Shown piece after piece: positions 36,527 to 48,500 of a DNA stretch of 64,000 nt (positions are counted from its first letter, which is position 1; the number at the start of each line of letters is the position of its first letter). The translations under genes were made by a program, and so were the position numbers. The notes beneath the pieces are model-generated. The model did no database searches. It saw nothing but the letters and a program-made list of their open reading frames with translations, and was not told the origin of the DNA. This DNA comes from JAVJQS01 sp040218815 (GTDB lineage: Bacteria > Bacteroidota > Bacteroidia > Flavobacteriales_E > Vicingaceae). The stretch covers positions 39,518 to 103,517 of the forward strand of contig JAVJQS010000002.1 in the NCBI GenBank assembly GCA_040218815.1. The letters run 5' to 3'.

Positions 36527-39500
36527 TTACTTCACAATTGTTACTGGCCCTGTAGCAGGATCAAAACGGTTAGATTTAAAGTTGACAACGTAATAATAAG
36601 TGCCTATTGGCAATGCTTTGCCTTCATAGGTTCCATCCCATGGCACTGTGTAGCCATTCGTTTGCTCATAAAGCAACTCTCCCCAACGGTTATACACTTG
36701 AACTGTTGCTCCAGGGAATTCACTTAAAATATCAATTCTCCAAACATCATTTTTACCATCCCCATTTGGTGAGAACCCAGAAGGAATATTAATATCTCGA
36801 GAATAAATTACCTCAACTGAATCCAAATAAGTACAGTTGTTTGTGTCAGTAACTGTCAAGATATAAAGTCTTGTTTCTCTAGTACTTGATATAGGTTCAG
36901 CAATGGTGCTATCAGTTAAGTCAGTTGCTGGACTCCAATTGTATAAATATGTTGGATCCTGGTTGGTCACTTCAAAGTTGGCTACCTCATCTTTAAAGAT
37001 TGCAATTGGTGAAGTCACACCTAACATTGGACTCTCAACTACCTCAACAGTATAACTTGCAGTATCAGAACAGTTACCATTTGAAACAATAAAGTAGAAG
37101 GTATAATTGCCAACTGGTCTTGAAATTGCAGTATCAGTCCGTGTTGTAATTAATGTTGTTGTATCACCTTCTACCCATCTAATAGAGTTTACGGTTGATC
37201 CAACTACTGTCCCATCTAAATAGATGCTGTCATTGCCACAACTCAATGCGTCGTTAGGTGTTTCAGCAATTACAGTATCAGTGGCAGAAATATTCACCGT
37301 ATCCATCAACATACATCCAGTAGCATCGGTTAAGGTTAAAATATTTTGTCCAAAGCACAAATCAATAGGGTTAAATCCTGTTTGCCCTCCATCCCAACTA
37401 AAGTCGTAAGGTGGTACCCCACCATTTGCGGTCGCTGTTGCTGTTCCATCACAGTCTGAACTGCAGTTTACTCCTGTAACTCCGCTAATATTGAGTGTCA
37501 AAATTGGTGGGTTCACTAAGCTTACTGAGTTAACTGCAGTACACCCATTTGCATCGGTTGCAGTAACAGTGTATGTTCCTGCGCAAAGACCTGTAGCCGG
37601 CACATCCGTTTGAGCGTCACTCCAAGAATAGTTGAATAATAAGCTTCCTCCTTGCGTAGATACAAATATTTCTCCATCACAACTCCCGGCACAACTAATG
37701 TTTTTTACAATTGAAGGTGCTAAGGTTATTGAATCTGGTTCTTCAACAACTACTGTAGTGTAAGACTTACACCCTTGAGGTAGTGTTGTAGTTTCTAAGA
37801 TATACTCTCCAGCACAAGCAGCATTAATTAAATTAGTGTTTGTTGCTGCAATTGCTACTCCTTGATTATCAAACCACCTAAACTCTACACTAGGAGATGT
37901 TGTAACATTACTTATTAATGATCCATCGCATGTTCCAAAACAGTTGGCGTCAGTTGCAGTTGGATTAGCAACTATTGCATTTCCATTATTTGAAACGTTA
38001 ATTGTTTTTGTTTCAGAACATCCATTTGCGTCACTAACAGTTACTTGGTAAATCCCCGCACATAGATTTCCAATAAAACTATTGTTTGGTCGTGGAGTTG
38101 GCCCCCAAGAGTATGTGTAAGGTCTAGTTCCACCAAACACATTTAAACTGATTGATCCATCGCATATTGCACTGCATTCCGATCCTCTTACTTGATCATT
38201 TATGATTATTTCATTTGGACTATCAATTTCAACTCTCACGTTTCTCGAGCAACCACTTACGTCAGAGATTTGAATAAAATAAGTTCCCTTACATAGTCCG
38301 GTTAAACTATTTGTTGTAGCACCATTGTGTTGCCATAGATAAGTATAAGGTGCAGTTCCTCCTACTGGAGTTACTGTAACAGACCCATCACACGAAGTAG
38401 CGCAAGATGTTGCCATTGCAGTAATGGTCTCCCCTGTAGGGCCTCCATCCGTATTCACTGAGAAAGATTCTGTAATTGAACATCCATTCGCATCAGTAAT
38501 GATGACTGTGTGAGCACCTCCACAAAGACTACCAGCAGTATCTGCCACCGAACCATTACTCCATAGGTAGGTGTAAGGTGCAGTTCCACCAACTACTGAA
38601 ATATCTGCCTCACCATTACAAACTCCACATGTGGCATCATCAGTAGTAATAGTTGCTATTAGCTCATCAGAACTTACAATGGTTGCTGTATCGGTTCCAA
38701 TACAACCAAGAGCATCGCTTACTTCAACAGTGTAGGATCCCGCTCTTAAATTTATGATGTCTTCTGTTGTTTGCCCATTAGGTAACCAATTAAAAGTATA
38801 TGGGGTATTGCTACCTGAGGCAGTAATAAATATAGCTCCATCGTTTTCTCCGAAGCAACCTGCATCTAAAGTAGAGTCAACTACTACAGTCGGACCATTT
38901 TGATCTCCTAATACCGCTGTAAACCTTTCTTGACATAAATTGTCATCACGAACTCTTAAGAAATAGGCGCCAGCGCTGATATTATTAATAGTAGCATTTG
39001 TTTCTCCTACTAATACTTTATTTGTGCCGTCAAGCCATTGATATTGATAATCAACAGCGACTGTTCCGCCATTTACCGTTGCAGTAATTGAACCATCAGC
39101 AAGGCTACAATTAGATTCTGAATAAGTGAAACTAGTTGTAAATGCTGCAGGCTGACCTACATTAAAGGTAAATACGGAGTCACAACCGTTGTCATCCGTT
39201 ACCGTTAAGGAATAAATCCCAGAACATAAATTACTTATACTATTGGTTCCTTGACCAACTAATGGCCCAGGTCCCCAATTGTAAGATATGTTTCCAGTTC
39301 CTCCAGTTGCTACAACACTTATACTTCCATTACATCCGCCATTGCACGTTTCATCGACAATGTTAGGGGTAACTTCAAACGGATCTGGCTGAGTAATAAT
39401 TACATTTTCGAATGTATTACACCCGCTATTATTAGTTACCTGCACAAAATAGCTTCCAGCTTTCAAGTTTGAAATGCTATCGATCGTTACATTTAACGAT

Positions 39501-42500
39501 AACCCAGTTGCTCCATCAAACCACTGCACTGAACAAGCTGGATCAGCGCAATTATAACTAGCTTTTGCAGTTCCATCACTACCTCCAAAACATGTTACAT
39601 TTGTTTGAGAAGTGGTAACTACCTCACCTCCATCATCACTTAAAGCTGTACTAAATTGTTCTACACAACCAATTACATCTGTTACATCTACAAAGTAAAT
39701 ACCTGAAGCTATATTTGAAATGGTAGGTGTCGTTATGTTTAGCGCATTTAATCCAACATCAAACCACTCAAATGCATATCCCGGTGTTCCACCAGAAGGG
39801 CTTACCGTAATGCTTCCATCAGCAAAATTACAGGTTGAGTTTACTGAGTTAAAGCTCGCTGCGATTGTAGGTGGAGCAGAAATGTTAAATGTATCAATAC
39901 GGCTGCATCCGTTTGCATCAGAAATAGTTACCGTGTATTCCCCAACACAAAGTGTATTAACGGTGTCTCCAGCTGCCCCAACAACATTGCCAGCAGACCA
40001 GTCATAAGTAAATGGTGCTGATCCACCACTAACAGAAATGGATGCGCTTCCATCACAAGGGTCTGAATTATTGCAGCTCATATCTTCTGTAGTAATACTT
40101 GAAACAAGGGCTGTAGAACCTTGAATTGTTATTGAAATAGCAGTATCACATCCTGAAGCATCAGAAACAGTAATAAAATAGTCTCCAGTGCATAATCCAG
40201 TGGCATTTGCTACACCTTGTCCGTTTGGTGGCACTGGTGACCAGTTATAAGTATAAGGTGCACCTGCTCCACCACTCGCATTTAAGTCAATTGTTCCATT
40301 ACAAAGCCCTGCACAGGTTTCATCTGTGAAGCTTTCATTTGGAGAGATTGGAGAGGATGAATTAATGGTCACACTATCAACTGCTGAACATCCGGAGCCA
40401 GCAGTAATTGTAACTTGATATTTTAAATCACTAAGACCAGCCACATTGGCTGTTCCTTGTCCAGCTCCTGGAGCAGGGTCCCAATTAAATGAGAATCCTA
40501 AACTTCCACCAACAATTGTCACATCAGCAGTTCCATCAGGCGTGCCGTTACAACTCAAGTCTGTTTTAGCAATTGAATAAACAAATGCTCCAGACCCAAT
40601 ATTCACAGTTATTGCAGTATCGCAACCCAAGGCATCGGTAATTGTTATCGCATAGTTTTGAGCTGATAATCCTGTTGCATTTGCAACACCTTGTCCGTTT
40701 CCAGGAACTGGCGACCAATTATAGGTATAAGGAGTAGTTCCTCCCAGTGGTGCTAAAGATATCGTTCCATCGTTAGCCCCTGTACACGTTTCGTTGCTTG
40801 AAGTGAAATTAGGACTGATTATGGCTCTTGCATTAATTACAAAGCTTAATGAAGTATCACATCCATTCGCATCAGTAACTGTTACATCGTAATTCCCAGG
40901 ACATAAACTAAATATTGAATCTGTTCCTTGTCCGATTATTGGGGAGCTAGGTCCTGACCAGTTGTAGGTATAAGGAGCAGTTCCTCCGCTTGGATTAACT
41001 GCAGCCTCTCCAGAACAAACTGTCAATGCACTGCAAGCATTATCAACAGTAGTCAAGTTGGCAAGAATTGATGATCCTTGATTAATGGTTATCGATAGGT
41101 TAGTTACACAATTTGTAGCAATATCTGTAATCTCGGCAAAGTAGTCACCAGGACACAAGTTGGATATGCTAGCAGTACTGCCAATTACTGTTCCAGAATT
41201 ATCTCTCCACTCAATTACGCAAGTAGTCGATAAACAAGTACTTGTTACTGTTGCTGTTCCATCACATGAATTTCCACAGCTGGCATCAACACTGGCAATA
41301 GTGGCTGTTGGCCCAGCATCATCGCTTACTTGAGCAGATAAGGTATCAGGACAATTATTTGCATCTGAAAATGCTGCAAAGTAGGTTCCTGCAGCAAGGG
41401 TGTCAGCCGTATTACCACTTTGTCCTATTGGTAATTTGGAAGCATCCAACCAGGTAATTGTTCGTGGTGCTGTTCCTCCTGAAATCAAACTAGCTACAAT
41501 CCTTCCATCTGAATTGCCACATGTTGAATTTGTTACTGTAAAGCTTGCACTAATATTAGCAGGCTCATTCACAGTTATTGTAGCTGATTCAGCACACCCA
41601 CTGCTTGGTTCGGTCACCGTAACAGTATATGTCCCGGCTAACAAGCCTGTTGGATTATTTCCAGATAAGTTGCTTGGTGTCCAAGCATAAGTTGGATTAG
41701 AAGCTGTAGTGGAAACCAAAACACTTCCATCAGACAAGCCATTACAACTTACGTCGGTAGAATCTAAGTTTACATCAAAAGGGGCTGATACACCAACGTT
41801 AAATGTTTCAACAATTGTACAAGCGTTATCATCCGTTATTGTAACAGTATATGAGCCAGAAGCAAGAGCAGTTTGATTTCTATTGCTTGGATTAGTTATT
41901 CCGGCACCCGTCCAATTATACAGATATACTCCACCAGTAGACGTTCCACCAGTAACAGCATCTAGAGTTATAGTTCCATCATCGCCAGGACTGCAAGATT
42001 CTGGCGTAGTGGATGCTGTAACCATAATTTCTGAAGGTGCATTAATGGTTATGGTTCTTGTGTCAATACAACCATTTCCAGCATCGGTAATGGTTAAATC
42101 ATAATCTCTAGCTTCAAGTCCTGTAAGGTTAGGTGTATTCCCTTGAGGTGGATCCCATGTATATGATATTGTTCCTGATATAGAACCACTGACAGTAACA
42201 TCAATTGTTCCATCCATATCTCCGAAGCAATCTAAGTCAGTTTTAACTACAGTAACATCAAATGGTGCTGAATTTCCAACTATAAAAGTATCTAAGGAAA
42301 TACAGCCGTTATCGTCTGTAATGGTCACTTCGTAAGTATCTGCTAGTAGACCAGTTTGATCTTCTAAGGCTTGGTTGGGTGCAGTATTAGCGCTCCAATT
42401 GTAAGTATATGCTCCCGCTACAGTGCCCCCTGAAACAGAGATATCAATTTCACCATCTGCCCCTGGAGAGCAGGATTCACGTATAATTGTTGCTGTTGCC

Positions 42501-45500
42501 AAAATATCTGACGGTTGACCCAGTGTAATGTTTGCTGTTTCAGTACAACCATTCGCTGAATCAGTAACTGTAACAGTATATGTTCCCGCAGCTAATCCAA
42601 CTTGGTTTGCTTGTGGTGGAAGCGCAGAACTCCATGCAAAGCCTAATGGTCCGCCTGCACCAACAACGTTAGTAGAAAACTGACCGGTAGAATCGCCAAA
42701 GCAATTCGGTTCAATTCTATTTGTAAAGTTGATAGAAAATGCTGCTGAGCTTCCTATTGTAAATGGGAAAATAGAAGAGCAATTGCTATTGTCAACTACA
42801 GTAAGATTGTAGGAATTTGCTGCTAAGCCAGTAACTGTATTTCCTATAGGTATTCCTGCAGGCCAGTTGTATGTGTATGGCGCGTCACCTCCTAATACAT
42901 TTGCAATAGCAGAACCATCACTTCCAGGAGAACAACTTGCAGGGCTAGTTGAAATAGTAGCCGATAATGCCGCTGGTTGATTCACCGTAATTGAGTCAAT
43001 TGCACTACAACCAGTAACTGCATCAGTAACTGTTACTTTATAGGTATTTGCAGCCACCCCATTTTGGTTCCCTTGATTTGGTGATGGAACACTTGGACTC
43101 CAATTAAACGTTGGGTTTAAGGATGAAGTAGTTAAAGTAATCCTCCCATCACTAAAACCGTTACAAGTTACATCTACTGAGTCTAAATCAAGCGTAATTG
43201 TTGGTTCATCAATAATGGTAAAAGATTCTGAAAATTGACATCCATTATCATCGGTTACAGTTACCGTATAAGTGTTTACGCCTAAATTAATTCGATCTTC
43301 TGTAGTGATACCGCCACCCCAATTGTAAGTATATGGGCTTGTTCCTCCAGTAACATTTAAATCAATCTCGCCATCGCTGCCGTTTCCACTACAACTTACG
43401 TTTGTTAGTATTGCATTAGAAAGAAAAGTATCTGGCTCTTCAACAATAATAGTTTCAGTTTCATTACAACCAGTTACTCCATCGGTAACGGTTAAAAAGT
43501 AAGTACCAGCCTCAAGTCCTGTTTGACTTGAACCTGCTGGCAATGTCGCCCAAGTAAAAGTTGGACTTGCAGCGCTTGTAGTCACCGTAATTTCTCCATC
43601 ATTTCCTCCTCTACATGTTACACTATCTTTGGTTATTGTAACATTAAAAGGTGCAGTACTGCCAATTGTAAAAGGTATTATTACTGTACAAGAGCTATCA
43701 TCTGTAATGGTAACATTATAGGTATTTGCTTCAAGTCCAGTAACCGTATTTCCCGTTGCGGTTCCACTAGCTGGCCAAGTATAAGTATAAGGTGGGGTTC
43801 CACCAGTTGGTGTTGCAACCGCACCACCATCAAATCCAGGAGTACAAGACTCATCAGTAATTGCAAAGCTAGCAGTAATAGGCGCTTCATCAATTAATGT
43901 AGCTGTGCTCGATCCAACACAACCAAGTTTATCAGTAACACTTATAGTATAGGTGCCAGCAGGTAAATTTTGGGGATCAGCTCCTACAGGGATGGGTGGA
44001 CCACCAGTCCAATTATAAGTTAATGGATTGAGCCCTAATGATGTATTAACAGTAATTGTTCCATCAGAACCGCCGTTACAAGTTGGATTGGTTGAAGTAG
44101 TTGTAACAATTGGGTCTGGTGCTTTAAACGTCTGAAAGGATTCTGTTGCTGTACAACCATTTGCATCAGTCACAGTTACAGTATGGATTCCAGCTTCCAA
44201 ATCAAAAACACCTGTATTTGAATCTTTATTTCCCGAAGACCAATCATAGGTATAAGGAGGCGTTCCTCCTCCTGCTGTAATTGCAGCAGAACCGTCGCTT
44301 CCCGGAACACAAGATTCTACAAAAGATTTTATTTCAACTACAGTTAAAATTGGGCGATTTTCCACAACAATTACCTCAACTTTTGTACATGGTGGTGTAG
44401 CATTATCAGTTATGGTAACTTGATATACACCAACACATAAATCACTTCTCGATGAATCTGTTAATGTGGTGTCACTCCATGCGTATGAATATGGCCTAAC
44501 TCCACCTGTAGGGCTAAGTCTAATGGAGCCATCACAGTTGCCAAAACAAGTTGGAAAAACAATATTTTCATTTGCATCGATATTTTCGCCTGTCTCAACA
44601 ACTGCATTAAATCTTTTGGTACACCCATTTGCATCTGTAACCACAACTTCATAGGCTTGAGAACCTCCAAATGGAGAAAGGTTAAAAATAGAATCTGTTC
44701 CTTGACCGTCGACAGTGCTTGGAGACCAGACATAAGTATAAGGCTGTAAACCTCCGCTTATAACTATTTTTGCATAACCATCTGAACCAGGTGTACACGA
44801 TTCATCCATAATAATTGTCGTGTCTAGAATGATATCATTTTCCTCTCTTACAACAACCGATTCAGTTTGAGAACATCCTGATCCATCAGTAACCGTTAGT
44901 GCATATGTTCCTCCAGCAACCCCAGTCGGGTTTGCCCCCATAAGACCACTACCAGACTGCCAATCGTAAGTTAAAGGTGGAGTAGAACCTAAAGTGGTTA
45001 TCGTAATAGAGCCATCCATAACACCTCCGCAAGAGGCAGGGGTTGTGTCAACCACAATACCAAAGGGGGCAACGCTCCCTATTGTGAATGATTCTGAGAA
45101 AACACATCCATTTGCATCTCTGAGAGTCAAAAAGTAAGACCCAGAAGCCAAATCTGAAGTAGTATTATTAAGAGGAATACCCGCACTCCAGTTATACGTG
45201 TAAGGTGGAGTACCTCCTGTCGCAAGGGCCGTTGCAATACCTTCTCGTGCTGCAGTACAAGATGAATCATTCACAACCAAAAAGCTTGCTAATAAAGAAT
45301 CTGGTTCATTTACAGTTACAGAGTTAACTGCTGCACATCCATTTGCATCAGTTATAGTAATTGTATAGGTTCCAGCAGTTACATTTCTTGGATTTGCTCC
45401 CACTAAAAAGCTAGTTCCTGCAACCCATTCATAAGTTAAAGGGTTAGTCCCTCCTGCAGCAGAAACATCAATTTCTCCATCATCAGCATCTTTACATGAA

Positions 45501-48500
45501 ATGTCTTTTTTTGTTATGTCAATGTTGAATGGTGCAATATTTCCGATGCTGAATCCCTTTTCAATTGAACAGCCTGTTGCATCAGTAATGGTCAATTGAT
45601 AATTTCCTGGAAATAAACTATCAATGCTATTTCCTGATGAAGGTCCATCTGGAGGCCAGTTAAAGGTGTAAGGCCCTGTTCCTCCACTATTAACTACTAT
45701 TGATGCGCTTCCGACTTTAGCAACACAAGTGTCTGGTATTGAAGTAACAGTAGCCTCAATGGAGTCTGCATCAATTACTGTAAAGCTTACTATAGAATCA
45801 CAGCCAAAAGAATCACTAATAGTAAGGCTGTAACTTCCAGCGCATAAATCATTTCGAGTTGAATTTATTGAACCTGCAACATTCCAGTTAAATGTATATG
45901 GTGGGTTTCCACCGCTTAGTCCAAGTACTCCAGCAAATCCATCACAAGTACCAAAACAAGTTGTAGGCCTTACTGAGTCTGTAAATACAAAATTAGAAAC
46001 ACCTGAACTTATATTAAAAGTTTGAACGGAATCACATCCGTTGGCATCTGAAACAGTAACGGTATAAGCGCCAGCTCCTAGGCTAGAAACTGTCGCAGTT
46101 CCTTGTCCTATTGGGTTTCCTGGTCCCCAATTAAATGTGTATGGAGGAACTCCGCCGCTTGTAGCAACTGTAGCAGTGCCTGTTCCAGCTGTGCTACATC
46201 CACTACCCGTAAAAGTTAAGGTAGGTTTTAGGGTGTCTGGCTCATCGATAACATAACTCGCAAGCGTTGTACATGCGGGTGTTGAGTTGTCAGTAATTGT
46301 AACTGAGTAATTACCTGCTTGAAGATTATTAATAAAGAATTGATTACTACCTGTATTCCAACTAAAACTGTAAGGTGCATTCCCTCCAGAAGGGGAAAGA
46401 GTTACACTACCAGTGGAGTCTCCTGCACAAAGCACATCTACAACAGTTTCTCCATCGTCAATCCCTGTGCTACTATTAATTACAAAACTTTCTATTTTCT
46501 CGCAGTTGTTATTGTCTGTTATGGTTAAAGTATAAGTTTGAGCTGATAGGCTGCTGATAATAGAGGTTCCTTGCCCTATAGGATTACCTGGCCCCCAATT
46601 AAAAGTATAAGGAGGTGTGCCACCCGTAGGAGCAGATGCATCTGCTATTCCATCATTGCCTGCGCAAGTTTCATCAGTAATTACTAAGTTGGTTGAAATA
46701 CTATCAGGTTCTGTAATAGTAAAACTTACTATAGAATCACAGCCGTTTGCATCACTGATCTCTAGCGTGTAACTGCCAGCGCAAAGATTATCTCTAAAAG
46801 AATTAGTAGACAAGTCATCCCATTCAAAGGTGTAAGGCGCTGTTCCGCCACTTAAAAAAGAAACTCCAGCAAAACCATTGCATTGAGCAAAACAACTATC
46901 GTTTATAACAGATCTTCTAAAGGTAAAATTAGCTGAAGCAGCATTTATTGTAAAGCTCTGAATACTATCACAACCCAAAGAATCAGTAACTGTAAGGCTA
47001 TATGTTCCAGCGACAAGTCCAGAAATAGAATCTGTTCCTTGCCCTATAGGATTTCCAGGCCCCCAGTTAAAAGTGTACGGCCCACTCCCACCAACTGTTG
47101 AAACACTTGCGCTACCCAGAGCAACACATCCCGCATCAACTGCACTAATTGTTGGATTTAAAGTGTCTGGCCCGCCAACTATATAGGTTTCAACAACACT
47201 ACAAGATGGTGTTGCATTATCAGTAATTGTAACTGTATAAGTACCCTCACTTAATGCAAATCTAAAAAAAGTAGTAGGACCATCGTCCCAGGCATAGGTG
47301 TAAGGTGCAGTTCCACCAGAGGGTGAAAGCGTTATGCTTCCATCAGAACCACCACCACAAGTTACATCAACAACAGTTTCCCTATCATCTATTCCTGGAT
47401 CACTTCCAATTGTAAAGCTTTCAATTTTTTGACAATTATTAGCGTCAGTAATAGTTAGTGTGTAACTTCCTGCAGTTAAGGTGTCAATCGTTGACGAAGT
47501 GTTTGTAGTACCTGACCAGGCATAGGTATAAGGTGCAGTTCCTCCAGTAGCTCCAGATGCGTCTACCTCACCATCATTTCCAGCACATGATTCGTTTATT
47601 GTTGTTAAGTTAGTTGTTACGCTATCCGGCTCGGAAATCACAAAGCTAGCAACTGAATCACAGTTGTTTGCATCGCTTATTGTAACCGTATAGCTTCCTG
47701 GAGTTAAATTACTACGGGTGTTTCCTGTTGGTCCACCCCAATTAAATGTATAGGGGGGCGTGCCCCCATTGCCTGCTACTCGAATAAAGCCATCATTTGC
47801 TCCGTTACAACTAATATCTACTAATGAATCTGCGCTTACTGTTAAAGCGGCTGGTTCTGATAAGTTTACTGTAGAAGTATCCGTACATCCGTTAGCATCA
47901 CTAACAGTAACTAAATAAGTTCCATCACCAAGCCCTGTAGCTGTAGCAGTCATCTGACCACCGGCATTTGCATCCCACTGAAAAGTGTATGCTCCTGTTC
48001 CTCCTGTTGCTGAAACTGTTGCCGAACCATCACTATCGCCATTACAACTTGGGTTAGTTGATGCTGAAATTGAAGCAACAACAGCTGTTGGTTCGTTTAC
48101 TGTAGCAGAATCTACAGTTGAACAGCCATTATTATCACTTACGGTTACAAAATAAGTCCCACTTGAAAGATTAGTAGCTGTTGCTGTAGTTTGGTCCAAG
48201 GCATTTGAATCCCACAGAAAAGTATAGGCAGGTGTTCCTCCGCTTGCACTAACCGTGGCTGAACCTGTTGAATCACCATTACAGTCAGCATCTATTGCTG
48301 TAGTAGAGGTTGAAATAGCACTTGGCTGGTTAATTAATACTGATGTAACATCATCACAACCTTGACTATCGCTAACTGTGACCGTGTATGTACCACCAGT
48401 CAATCCATTTATGGTAGCAGTAGTATCAGCTCCAGCAGTTGACCAAAGAAAAGAATAGGGCGAAGTTCCACCTGAACCACTTGCTGTGGCTGAACCATCG

